Assembly (NCBI GenBank): GCA_049316985.1
Contig: JBMOJB010000005.1
Coordinates: 1 to 64,000 of the forward strand
From: CANHEE01 sp049316985
GTDB lineage: Bacteria > Bacteroidota > Bacteroidia > Chitinophagales > Saprospiraceae
Length of the DNA stretch: 64,000 bases
Direction: 5' to 3'
The translations under genes and the position numbers were made by a program. Under the pieces are notes generated by a model. The model saw only the letters and a program-made list of their open reading frames with translations. It had not been told where the DNA came from and made no database searches. Shown in pieces: positions 8,758-17,294 of this stretch (position 1 is its first letter; each line of letters starts with the position of its first letter).

Positions 8758-9705
8758 ATGACCAAACACCTAACGTGGACTTTGCTGTTATTTGCCGGCA
8801 TTTGTTGCTCTTTTAGTCTCAATTTCGAAAATGCCACTCCAAATCCGGTCGATATCGGTAAAAAGTTATTTTTTGACAAGCTTTTGTCGGCCGATCAATC
8901 GTTAAGTTGCGAAACCTGTCATCAACAGGCCTTCGCATTTTCCGATACATCTGCCTTTAGTAAAGGGGTCGATGGAAAAATTGGGACTCGCAATACACCA
9001 TCAGTCATGAATATGAGTGCAAGACCCTATTTTTTCTATGATGGACGGTCACCAAGCCTTGAAGACCAGGTATTTCATCCCATACGGAATCCCATTGAAA
9101 TGAATCTCTCAGTGGTAGACGCTGTTCAAAGAGTACGTAAAAATCCTGAATACATCCGCCTTTTCAAAAAAGTTTTTCGCCACAAGCCGGATAGCATCCT
9201 AATTGGTAAAGCATTGGCTGCCTATATACGTTCATTAGAGAGCCCCGGCAATTCAAGTTCAGATATCTGGTTGAACACGCCCGGCTCACAGGCTTTAGAT
9301 GCTTCTCAAATCAGGGGCAGATTCATTTTCATGAACAAAGGAAAGTGCTTTGACTGTCATTTCAGTCCAGATTTTACAGGCGATGAATTCAGAAACATTG
9401 GCACTTATAATGGAAAAAACCTAAATGATGTAGGTAGATTTGCAATCACCAAGAATGATGCTGATCTTGGAAAATTCAAAGTGCCCGGTTTGCGCAATAT
9501 TCTTGTAACTGGTCCCTATATGCACAATGGCATGTTTAAAACCTTGCGGGAAGTGGTTGATTTCTATGACAATCCTGATCTTTTCGTCCCTGATGCAATC
9601 AATAAAGATTCATTGGTGATGAAACCATTAGCACTAAGTGAGACTGAAAAAGTAGACTTGGTTCATTTTCTTGAAGCGTTGACCGATAAGGCGTACATCA
9701 AATAA
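8758..9705 (+). CDS. Di-heme cytochrome c peroxidase, short paralogue
   Basis: Predicted periplasmic di-heme peroxidase of 315 residues. An N-terminal hydrophobic export signal (about residues 5-21) is followed by heme sites CETCH (51-55) and CFDCH (197-201). The family motifs FYDGRSPSLEDQ after heme 1 and YMHNGMFKTLREVVDFYD near the C-terminus are intact, so this copy looks more canonical than the one at 3039. The longer frame begins with a TTG that is part of the -7 box, so the ATG at 8758 is preferred. A terminator follows at 9802. Either Cys16 or Cys17 could be a lipobox residue, but the context is weak. Confidence 0.9.
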   Translation: MTKHLTWTLLLFAGICCSFSLNFENATPNPVDIGKKLFFDKLLSADQSLSCETCHQQAFAFSDTSAFSKGVDGKIGTRNTPSVMNMSARPYFFYDGRSPSLEDQVFHPIRNPIEMNLSVVDAVQRVRKNPEYIRLFKKVFRHKPDSILIGKALAAYIRSLESPGNSSSDIWLNTPGSQALDASQIRGRFIFMNKGKCFDCHFSPDFTGDEFRNIGTYNGKNLNDVGRFAITKNDADLGKFKVPGLRNILVTGPYMHNGMFKTLREVVDFYDNPDLFVPDAINKDSLVMKPLALSETEKVDLVHFLEALTDKAYIK

Positions 9706-9801
9706 ATCGCACCTAGTGCATCAGAAAGGGTAATTAATTTTTCGGAACTGCAGGCACTTTTTTTTAATAACTCCTTTCGCCTTTTCTAGTTTTTCAATGT
9801 G

Positions 9802-9838
9802 TTGATTTGATTGGCAATAATCTAAATCAACTTTTTTT
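9802..9838 (+). terminator. Intrinsic terminator after the second peroxidase gene
   Basis: Left arm TTGATTTGATT (9802-9812), right arm ending TAAATCAA (9823-9830) with one bulged T, then CTTTTTTT. It sits in the 271-base convergent gap between the peroxidase gene and the S8 protease gene; nothing else is recognisable in that gap. Confidence 0.75.
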
Positions 9839-9976
9839 GGCCTGTATATCCCATGTATTTGAAAGCCTTAGAAAAATTTAAGCGCCTTTTCAATATGTTC
9901 GGAAAATGAACTAGCAAATAACGTGAAAAACACTGTTGACTACACTATTCTAAAGAGACTAAAATAAAACAAGCTA

Positions 9977-11998
9977 TCATTCGATTAGTAACAAGGGCTT
10001 GTTGAAAACGATGTTCCCTTTACTATTTCTGATTTCAAACAAATATGTTCCTTTCGGAAGAGATTCCAACGTTAGATTAATCTCATTGTATCCTTTGAGG
10101 AGGTCAAAATTAAATTGCTTAATTAATTGCCCTGTTATATTATATATTTCAAAATTATATTCTTCCGGAGCCATCGTATTCATTCTTAGGTTAAGTAAAC
10201 CAGTACTAGGATTTGGACCAAATTGAATATGATTTAAATTCACTCTCCTGGCTGAAATAATTGAGGAATAATCAAAAGATTGGTCTTGATCTACTTTTTT
10301 CAACCGATAATATATGATTTTTTCCATAGTATCAGGGTCATTAAAGTCGTACTCCTTTGGTGAAGTACTATAACCAGCTGCTCTAAGCTCTCCGATTTTA
10401 ATGAAATTTTTAGCATCAGTACTTTTTTCAATCTCAAAATGAGAAGAATTCGCTTCCTGTGCAGTCTGCCAAAACAAATGGTTTCCTTTTACTTCTATTT
10501 TTAGGTAAAAATTGATCAATTCAATTGGTAAAGCTTGTGCGACGGCTGCCAAGACATTGATTGTTCCATATCCGTAAGTATTGTTTGGTGATTGACCCTG
10601 TAGTTGCCCACAAGTATCTGTACTGATTTGATGTGCTGCATTATCTTCTAATAAATCTTCAATTTGGGTAACCTGCCCTTTCATAGAAGGAATTGCGGAA
10701 AGAACCAAAGCAACTGCCCCTGCCACATGTGGACCAGCCATACTGGTGCCACTTAAATTCGTATATGTGCCCCAACCGCTTGGAACACAAGATCGAACAT
10801 TTACGCCGGGAGCGGAAATGTTTGGTTTTACCCTATAAATTCCGTTCGTAGTAGCGGGGCCGCGGCTGCTAAAATTCGCAATTTGGTCATTTATATCAGT
10901 GGCACCTACGGAAAAACTGTTTTCAAATATAGCAGCCGGGCTGGCTACTGACTGGCAGGCAGGGCCATCGTTTCCGGCAGAGACAACTACCATTATGCCG
11001 GCAGCTTTTAGGTTGTTAACGGCCTGTTCCATCAGGAGATAAGTTCCTGCTGTAGTGCAACCTTCCTGAGGAGGGCAGCCCCAGGAATTATTAATGACAT
11101 CCGGTGATAGAGCAGGGTTTGGATTGTTTCCCAAAGAATCGCGTGGTGCCAGAAACCAGTTAAAGCATTTGGTATAAGACGATGGTTTTCCCCAACCTCT
11201 ATCCATATTCCTGCAGCCTATCCATTTTGCAGCAGGGGCAACACCTATTTGATTGGCTCCATCACTTCCGACCATCGTGCCCATCGTATGTGTACCATGA
11301 AAACCATCATCAGCGGGTATCAATCGGCTATAACCCCATGGATTAGGAGATGAATTTGGCGCGATTAAAGAGTCAACGGCGTCAAACCAATTATAACTAT
11401 GCACGGCATAGGTACCATTCCAGCCACGATACTTCCCTTTCAGCGCAGGTACTTCCCAATCGTAACCGGTATCTTGTCCTCCAATAACCACTCCGTTTCC
11501 CGTAAAACCAAGCTGCCACACACTATCGGCTTTAATCTTTTGAATCCCCCATTCGGCGATCCGTTCAGAACCTTTGGTGCGGACTGGTTCCTCCATTTTT
11601 ACTGCCGGGTCAGCCAGGATTTTCTTAACCTCTGGTAGTGAGGCGAGTGCTTTTACCAAGGAAAAACCACCTCTGCAAGTTATTGCGTTGACAACAATTA
11701 TCGGTGAATGTTTTGATTGGGCTTGATTTAAAATTAAAATTGCATTTTTTTGTGTTTGTGTAGCAGTCTCAACTAATTTCCTGAAAACAAATTCTCCTTT
11801 CTGGGTTTTTGTTTTCAAAGAATATGCTTCACTCAGATCAGCCTGTTCGCCAAACCAAACGATAAAATCAGCTACAGGGTGTTGAGACAACTGATCCAAC
11901 ACCATAGGTTCGACTTTACTTTTCCAGTTCAGTTCTTGCCCAAAAGAGCAAAAACTAAAAGTCAAAAAGGAGAATAAAACAACTATTTTTTTATCCAT
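9977..11998 (-). CDS. Secreted S8 subtilisin-like serine protease with type IX secretion sorting domain
   Basis: A 673-residue exported protease. Signal peptide (residues 1-20), a propeptide-like region to about 140, then the peptidase S8 domain with the complete catalytic triad: Asp176 (GGQDTG), His234 (GFHGTH) and Ser419 (GTSMAG). The oxyanion Asn segment (VVSAGNDGP) is also present. After a beta-sandwich linker (about 490-590) the last 75 residues form a type A type IX C-terminal sorting domain (FGPNPSTGLLNL, then GTYLFEI), so it should be exported across the outer membrane and attached to or released from the surface. The ATG at 11998 is used in preference to a GTG 12 bases upstream. Probably third in the mqnC-epimerase-protease run. 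Confidence 0.92.
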   Translation of the reverse strand: MDKKIVVLFSFLTFSFCSFGQELNWKSKVEPMVLDQLSQHPVADFIVWFGEQADLSEAYSLKTKTQKGEFVFRKLVETATQTQKNAILILNQAQSKHSPIIVVNAITCRGGFSLVKALASLPEVKKILADPAVKMEEPVRTKGSERIAEWGIQKIKADSVWQLGFTGNGVVIGGQDTGYDWEVPALKGKYRGWNGTYAVHSYNWFDAVDSLIAPNSSPNPWGYSRLIPADDGFHGTHTMGTMVGSDGANQIGVAPAAKWIGCRNMDRGWGKPSSYTKCFNWFLAPRDSLGNNPNPALSPDVINNSWGCPPQEGCTTAGTYLLMEQAVNNLKAAGIMVVVSAGNDGPACQSVASPAAIFENSFSVGATDINDQIANFSSRGPATTNGIYRVKPNISAPGVNVRSCVPSGWGTYTNLSGTSMAGPHVAGAVALVLSAIPSMKGQVTQIEDLLEDNAAHQISTDTCGQLQGQSPNNTYGYGTINVLAAVAQALPIELINFYLKIEVKGNHLFWQTAQEANSSHFEIEKSTDAKNFIKIGELRAAGYSTSPKEYDFNDPDTMEKIIYYRLKKVDQDQSFDYSSIISARRVNLNHIQFGPNPSTGLLNLRMNTMAPEEYNFEIYNITGQLIKQFNFDLLKGYNEINLTLESLPKGTYLFEIRNSKGNIVFNKPLLLIE

Positions 11999-12034
11999 GA
12001 TAGTGTACACTTTGCCTGCTGGAAATGGAAGCCT

Positions 12035-13072
12035 TTAGATCTTTTGGAGGGCGGCTTCATAGACCCTTCTCATTCCTTCCTCAACAGAAATTTTTGCCTT
12101 CCAGCCTAAAGTTTCCTCTACGAAATCCATGTTGCAATATCGGGAATGAACACCAACAGGTTTGTCCAAAAGACACTTAATCTCCGGCTGATATCCTGCA
12201 ATTTTACACATGGTGTGAATGATTTCAATAAAAGATAACAATTCACCTCTTCCAATATTAATTGCCGTTCCGTCGTGGATATGACCCATAGCAAGCAGGA
12301 TACAGTCAATTACATCGTCAATATGAACAAAATCTCTGCCCTGTTTGCCTGTTCCCCATACTTCAACCGGATTCTCGCGACGGGCAATTCTTGCTGCTAT
12401 CGCAGGTACCGGATAGGTCAGGTCCTGATCTTCACCATATCCACTAAAAGGGCGTATACAGGTAATTTTAATTCCGTAGTATTCAGCAGCAATTTTTGCC
12501 AGATATTCTCCTGTTAATTTGGACCACCCGTATGTCATATCTGGTTGACCCATCCTTTTGAAGTCAATATCCGACTCTTTCAAGGCAATTGCTCCACTTT
12601 CTGTTTGTAGATCTACCGGATAGGCTGCACTGGAACTGGGATAAAGCACTCTCTCCGGCTTGTGGCGCGTCAACCAGTGAAAAAACTCTGCATCAATAGA
12701 TAAATCCAAAGCAACAACCATCGGGTCGCCATCAATCATCGCTCTTCCTCCAACAATGGCTGCGAAGTGAAAAACGTCAGCAAATCGTTCAAATTCTAAA
12801 GAATATTCCTCCTGAAAATATCTCGGCTGTTCACTTAGCAATCCAAGGATTTTTCTAAAATCTGCTTTTAGAAAAAGTAATCGGCCATCTTCGCCAAATA
12901 TTTCAATATCTTTTTTATTTCCTGTTTTAGGAAAACTTAACCAGGTAGACGGGTGAGTTCCTACCAATAAATTGTCAATAAAAAGTATGTAATCGCTTGT
13001 CGAGGCATACAATCTTTTAACCATATTTCGGCCAACAAAACCGCAGCCGCCAGAAACCAGATGAATTCGCAT
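12035..13072 (-). CDS. NAD-dependent epimerase/dehydratase (extended SDR, sugar nucleotide)
   Basis: Extended short-chain dehydrogenase probably acting on a nucleotide sugar. The N-terminal Rossmann motif GGCGFVGRN (about residues 8-16) binds NAD(P). The active-site Ser/Thr strand (YPSSSAAYP) and the catalytic Tyr-x3-Lys (YGWSK) are in order, and the C-terminal substrate-binding part has IRPFSGYGEDQ and the GRDFVHIDD motif typical of this group. At 345 residues the length is normal. The insertion at about residues 30-75 is longer than in GalE. It lies 36 bases upstream of the protease gene and 70 bases downstream of mqnC; no other polysaccharide genes surround it, so the exact sugar is unknown. 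Confidence 0.85.
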   Translation of the reverse strand: MRIHLVSGGCGFVGRNMVKRLYASTSDYILFIDNLLVGTHPSTWLSFPKTGNKKDIEIFGEDGRLLFLKADFRKILGLLSEQPRYFQEEYSLEFERFADVFHFAAIVGGRAMIDGDPMVVALDLSIDAEFFHWLTRHKPERVLYPSSSAAYPVDLQTESGAIALKESDIDFKRMGQPDMTYGWSKLTGEYLAKIAAEYYGIKITCIRPFSGYGEDQDLTYPVPAIAARIARRENPVEVWGTGKQGRDFVHIDDVIDCILLAMGHIHDGTAINIGRGELLSFIEIIHTMCKIAGYQPEIKCLLDKPVGVHSRYCNMDFVEETLGWKAKISVEEGMRRVYEAALQKI

Positions 13073-13142
13073 TGAGAACTTTTATTTGTTGTAAATTAGA
13101 AATATACAGGACAAAAAACGTACTTATTCATGTACTGTTGCT

Positions 13143-14285
13143 TTAGTCAACAATCATCGTTTTGTAATCAAGTTCTTGTTGACGAATATGTTCCGGCAAT
13201 TGTCTGAACTCATACTGCTGATTGCGCAATTGCGGTCGATAGCCCGCTTCTCGGATGGCCTTTTGTATTCCATCTGCTGTAAAACGAAAAGCAGCACCTG
13301 CAGCGGAAACCACGTTTTCTTCTATCATTATGCTGCCAAAGTCATTGGCACCGGCGTGCAGACAAATTTGAGCAACTGCCTTCCCAACGGTTAACCATGA
13401 AGCTTGTATATTGATAATGTTGGGCAACATGATTCTGCTCATAGCGAGCATTCTAATGTATTCGTCACCGGTTACATTGTTTCGTGCCCTTTTTATCTTT
13501 TTGAGAATTGTGTCTTCATCTTGAAATGGCCATGGGATAAAGGCAATAAAACCTTTTGCATCAGCAGGCTTTTCTGATTGCACTTGTCTGATAGCAGCAA
13601 GATGCTCCATGCGTTCGAGATTGGTCTCAATATGCCCAAACATCATCGTAGCAGAAGTTGTCAAATTCAGTCGATGTGCTGCCCTCATTACGTCAAGCCA
13701 CTCTTTGCCACTGCATTTTCCTTTTGAGATTAATCTTCTCACTCGATCGTCTAGTATTTCTGCACCCGCACCCGGCAGCGAATCGAGGCCGGCATCTATT
13801 AGTGCTGACAACACCTCTTCATGCGTCAACTTATCCAATTTGGCAATATGCGCTATTTCCGGAGGGCCAAGTGCATGAAGTTTGAGATTTGGAAACATCT
13901 GCTTTAAATCCCGGAACAGCTTAGCGTAGTAAGCCAATCCAAGATCAGGATGATGTCCACCTTGCAATAGAAGCTGCTCTCCACCGTAACTAAATGTTTC
14001 CTCAATTTTAACTTTATACTCCTCTAAAGAAGTGATGTAAGATTCTTCATGTCCCGGTCTTCTGTAAAAATTACAAAATTTACAATTGGCAATGCAGACA
14101 TTGGTTGTATTTGAATTGCGATCAATAATCCAGGTTACTGAATCATTGGGAACCTGCTTTTTGCGCAAAGCATTCGCAACGTACATCAGTTCGGCAGTAG
14201 GGGTATTTTCAAAAAGAAAGACACCTTCCTCTGCGGAGAGCCACTCTTGTTTCAGTGCTTTTCTTAGAAGCGCATCTGTTTGCAT
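13143..14285 (-). CDS. mqnC: Cyclic dehypoxanthine futalosine synthase (radical SAM, menaquinone biosynthesis)
   Basis: Radical SAM enzyme of the futalosine route to menaquinone; it cyclises dehypoxanthine futalosine. The [4Fe-4S] site C-x3-C-x2-C is at Cys64, Cys68 and Cys71, preceded by the IIDRNSNTTN strand. The segments LLQGGHHPDLGL, SLPGAGAEIL and FIAFIPWPFQ are characteristic of MqnC and distinguish it from its relatives MqnE and CofH. At 380 residues the length fits. Other mqn genes are not in this window. It appears to be the first gene of a minus-strand run with the epimerase and S8 protease genes, although a functional link with them is not evident. Confidence 0.92.
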   Translation of the reverse strand: MQTDALLRKALKQEWLSAEEGVFLFENTPTAELMYVANALRKKQVPNDSVTWIIDRNSNTTNVCIANCKFCNFYRRPGHEESYITSLEEYKVKIEETFSYGGEQLLLQGGHHPDLGLAYYAKLFRDLKQMFPNLKLHALGPPEIAHIAKLDKLTHEEVLSALIDAGLDSLPGAGAEILDDRVRRLISKGKCSGKEWLDVMRAAHRLNLTTSATMMFGHIETNLERMEHLAAIRQVQSEKPADAKGFIAFIPWPFQDEDTILKKIKRARNNVTGDEYIRMLAMSRIMLPNIINIQASWLTVGKAVAQICLHAGANDFGSIMIEENVVSAAGAAFRFTADGIQKAIREAGYRPQLRNQQYEFRQLPEHIRQQELDYKTMIVD

Positions 14286-14333
14286 AATCCTTACAAATTA
14301 AAAAATTGAAACGATACTGTGAATTATTAATAA

Positions 14334-14341
14334 CAAAGATA
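14334..14341 (-). promoter_or_regulatory. -7 promoter box (TATCTTTG) for mqnC
   Basis: Minus-strand TATCTTTG 48 bases before the mqnC start codon. No TTG at the standard distance. The divergent kup gene starts at 14499; its own promoter was not found. Confidence 0.45.
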
Positions 14342-14498
14342 GCCTTAATTAGATTTGATTATCATGCATTTGCTTCAGTTTTTTACAATATTTAAACTGC
14401 GTACTGTCTTTTTAGCAAGGAAATAGTATTTTTTTGTTGCCTTATTGCCAACAGTCATATACCTTTGGGCTTTTGTTTTCATTTTAATTTTCCTTCTT

Positions 14499-16460
14499 AT
14501 GGGACGTCACAAGCATCCATTGAGTTTTTGGGGAGTAATTATTACTCTCGGAATTGTTTACGGTGACATTGGAACATCACCTTTGTACGTTATGCGTGCA
14601 ATCGTAGGGCAGAATGAAATAACTGAAACTGTCGTTTACGGTGGTCTTTCCTGTATTTTTTGGACATTAACGCTGCAAGGAACAATTAAATATATTTGGT
14701 TGGCACTCACCGCAGATAATAATGGAGAAGGAGGAATTTTTGCGCTTTATGCACTAGTTCGAAGAGTAAGTCCCAAGTCAATGATCTATGTAGCCATGAT
14801 TGGCTGCAGCGCCTTATTAGCGGATGGAATTATAACCCCTGCAATTTCACTATCTTCTGCCGTGGAGGGTCTTCGAGGTATTTATCCGGATCTGGATCAT
14901 AGCGTGATTTTGACGATTGTTTTGACGATTTTATTTCTTTTATTTATGTTTCAACAGTTTGGAACTAATATTGTCGGGATTACATTCGGCCCTATGATGG
15001 TTGTTTGGTTTACCACTATAGCTATTATTGGTTTGCCATTTATCATCAGCCACCCTGATATTGTAAAAGCATTAAATCCGCTTTATGCTTTTTATATGAT
15101 AAAGGCCTACCCACAGGCACTCACTTTAATCGGGGCTGTCTTCCTTTGTGTTACCGGTGCAGAAGCCATGTACTCCGACCTGGGTCATTGCGGTAAAAAG
15201 AACATCAGAATATCCTGGATATACGTGAAAGCCTGTTTGATACTTAATTATTTAGGACAAGCCGCATGGTTGATGGAATATGCTGGAAAAGGTAATAAAT
15301 ATTTAGGAGAATTAATTCCATTTTATGCAGTTATGCCCGACTGGTTTTTAATGCCGGGTATTATTCTGGCAACAATGGCTTGTATTATTGCAAGTCAGGC
15401 GCTTATCACTGGTTCTTTCTCGTTGATAAATGAAGCGGTCAAATTGAAGGTTTGGTACCGGATAAAAATAGATTACCCCAGCGAACATCGCACTCAGTTG
15501 TACATTCCGGCAATCAATTGGATGCTCTTTTTTGGCTGTGCGGGTGTAGTTCTTTATTTTCAGGAATCCAGTAAAATGGAAGCTGCATATGGTCTCGCTA
15601 TCACTTTGGCAATGCTTTCTACAACAGCACTCATGCTGATTTATTGGCATCGTCTCAAGCACAAGAGCCTGGCATTAATTGTAATTATGGGTATAGTGTT
15701 TTTAAGTATTGAAAGTGGATTCATGTACGCCAATTTGTTGAAATTGGCTCATGGTGCCTGGGTTTCACTGGTTATGACACTAGGATTTTTCATAGTTATG
15801 TTTATTCACTATCGAGCTTCCAGAATTAGGAGCAAAGCTGTCAAGTACGAAAAAATTGCACAATATCGCGACATAATCCTTGACATGAGTGCAGACGAAA
15901 CTATACCGGAATATACTCCACACTTGGTTTATATGGTTAATGCTAACCGTAGTGATGAAATAGAATACAGTGTTTTGCATTCAATTCTTTTCAAGGAATT
16001 GAAAAGAGCACAGGTCTATTGGTTCGTCAATATTCATGTTTCAGACGAGCCCTATACCACTGATTACAAAGTACATCATTTGATAGCAGATAAGTTGTAT
16101 CGTATAGATTTCTATCTCGGATATCGGATGCACCCTTCTATTAACATAATGTTTAAACAGGTAGTCGAAGAAATGGAACTCAGTGGCGAAATTGAAATTC
16201 ACAATCCGCATCCTAGTCTTGAAAAGCATGGGCTTCGACCTTCTTTCAAATTCATTGTAATAGAAAAAGTGTTTGCCTTTGATGACACTTTGAAATCTCT
16301 TGATAAATTGACTGTCCGTATATACGAATTTATGAATCAGTTCAGTATCAACGCAGCTACCAACTACGATTTAAATACAGAAAATCTAGTAATCGAAGAA
16401 TATCCTATTCGGGTGAGGGAACAAAAAGTATCCAAATTAAATAGAAGAATTTCTCAGTAA
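14499..16460 (+). CDS. kup: KUP/HAK family potassium uptake transporter
   Basis: Proton-coupled potassium importer in the inner membrane. The family signature GDIGTSPLY is at residues 22-30 with the ATG at 14499; an alternative TTG start 54 bases upstream would add a hydrophobic extension before the first normal helix and is not preferred. About twelve hydrophobic helices run to roughly residue 460, with the expected conserved segments (ADNNGEGGIFALYAL, GCSALLADGIITP, TGAEAMYSDLGH). A soluble C-terminal domain of about 190 residues follows. The 653-residue length is normal. It is convergent with the LytTR regulator gene with 11 bases between stops. No kdp or trk genes are nearby. Confidence 0.95.
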   Translation: MGRHKHPLSFWGVIITLGIVYGDIGTSPLYVMRAIVGQNEITETVVYGGLSCIFWTLTLQGTIKYIWLALTADNNGEGGIFALYALVRRVSPKSMIYVAMIGCSALLADGIITPAISLSSAVEGLRGIYPDLDHSVILTIVLTILFLLFMFQQFGTNIVGITFGPMMVVWFTTIAIIGLPFIISHPDIVKALNPLYAFYMIKAYPQALTLIGAVFLCVTGAEAMYSDLGHCGKKNIRISWIYVKACLILNYLGQAAWLMEYAGKGNKYLGELIPFYAVMPDWFLMPGIILATMACIIASQALITGSFSLINEAVKLKVWYRIKIDYPSEHRTQLYIPAINWMLFFGCAGVVLYFQESSKMEAAYGLAITLAMLSTTALMLIYWHRLKHKSLALIVIMGIVFLSIESGFMYANLLKLAHGAWVSLVMTLGFFIVMFIHYRASRIRSKAVKYEKIAQYRDIILDMSADETIPEYTPHLVYMVNANRSDEIEYSVLHSILFKELKRAQVYWFVNIHVSDEPYTTDYKVHHLIADKLYRIDFYLGYRMHPSINIMFKQVVEEMELSGEIEIHNPHPSLEKHGLRPSFKFIVIEKVFAFDDTLKSLDKLTVRIYEFMNQFSINAATNYDLNTENLVIEEYPIRVREQKVSKLNRRISQ

Positions 16461-16471
16461 ACAAGCTACAT

Positions 16472-17200
16472 TTAGAATTTAGAAAAGGACTCTAAAAATA
16501 TTTCCTTGCGGTTTCTGGCGACATTTATATTGTCGCCATTGGTCATAACGACATATCCTCCATCCCCTCGGTGGTACTTGCTGATGTGATTGAGGTTGAC
16601 CAGGTGTGAGTTGTGAACACGACAAAATCCGTTTCCTTCGAGGGTTTCGTCTATATCTTTTAGGGTTTTGGCAACGAGTAGTTTTTCATGATTAATGAAA
16701 TATACCATGGTATAGTTTCTGTCCGATTCGCAATGAATGATATCAGCTACATTCTTAAAAACAAGCCCATCAGAAGTAGTAAAAGCTATTTTCTCTATTT
16801 TTCCCTTACTTTTTATCTGTACTTGATTTTCATGCGTACTCGAATCAATCCCATTTAATCCTCTGATAGTGGCCAGCAGATCATCTTTCGAAATGGGTTT
16901 CAATAGGTATCCCACGGCATGGGTTCGAATCGCTTTAATCGCATATTTTTCATGTGCTGTAGTAAAAATAACTTTAATGTTAATTCCTCGCTCCAATCTT
17001 TCAATCATCTCAAATCCTGTCATATCATTCATTTCAATATCAAGAAACAATAGTTCAGGTTGCGTTTCATTAATTGCTGTGATTGCTTCCTTTCCAGAAT
17101 TTGCAATTCCTACAATGCTAAGCTCCGGGAGATATTTATGAAGTAGAAAAGTGAGCTTTTCTATGCTATCCTCAGAATCATCAACGATAAAAACTCTCAT
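16472..17200 (-). CDS. LytTR-family response regulator
   Basis: Two-component transcription regulator. The receiver domain (1-120) has the acidic pair Asp7/Asp8, phospho-acceptor Asp54 (LFLDIEM) and the Lys in YLLKPI. A LytTR DNA-binding domain occupies about residues 140-240, with the typical CRVHNSHLVNLNHI segment. No LytS/YehU-type histidine kinase gene is adjacent, which is unusual for this group. It lies 94 bases downstream of the PD40/OmpA gene on the same strand, with a possible -7 box in the gap, so it could be co-transcribed with that gene or separate. The target promoters are not known. Confidence 0.92.
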   Translation of the reverse strand: MRVFIVDDSEDSIEKLTFLLHKYLPELSIVGIANSGKEAITAINETQPELLFLDIEMNDMTGFEMIERLERGINIKVIFTTAHEKYAIKAIRTHAVGYLLKPISKDDLLATIRGLNGIDSSTHENQVQIKSKGKIEKIAFTTSDGLVFKNVADIIHCESDRNYTMVYFINHEKLLVAKTLKDIDETLEGNGFCRVHNSHLVNLNHISKYHRGDGGYVVMTNGDNINVARNRKEIFLESFSKF

Positions 17201-17240
17201 TATTTTTTCAATTTGCTATAGAGATGTACAAAATTGCGCA

Positions 17241-17248
17241 CAAACATA
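17241..17248 (-). promoter_or_regulatory. -7 promoter box (TATGTTTG) for the LytTR regulator gene
   Basis: Minus-strand TATGTTTG 40 bases before the start codon at 17200, in the 94-base gap. No matching -33 TTG is visible. Confidence 0.35.
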
Positions 17249-17294
17249 TAAAAACTACTGATAAAAATACACAGGAACAGCGTTGGAATATGAT

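Noticed and set aside
13143..14285. Assignment as MqnE or CofH rather than MqnC
   Set aside because: The GAGAEIL and FIPWPFQ segments and the CxxxCxxC context match MqnC; there are no F420 genes nearby.
14445..14498. TTG-initiated 18-residue extension of Kup
   Set aside because: It would add an extra hydrophobic stretch before the GDIGTSPLY helix; the ATG at 14499 gives the normal N-terminus.
16916..16930. tRNA T-loop-like sequence GGGTTCGAATC
   Set aside because: It is inside the receiver domain of the LytTR regulator gene and has no acceptor stem or anticodon arm around it.
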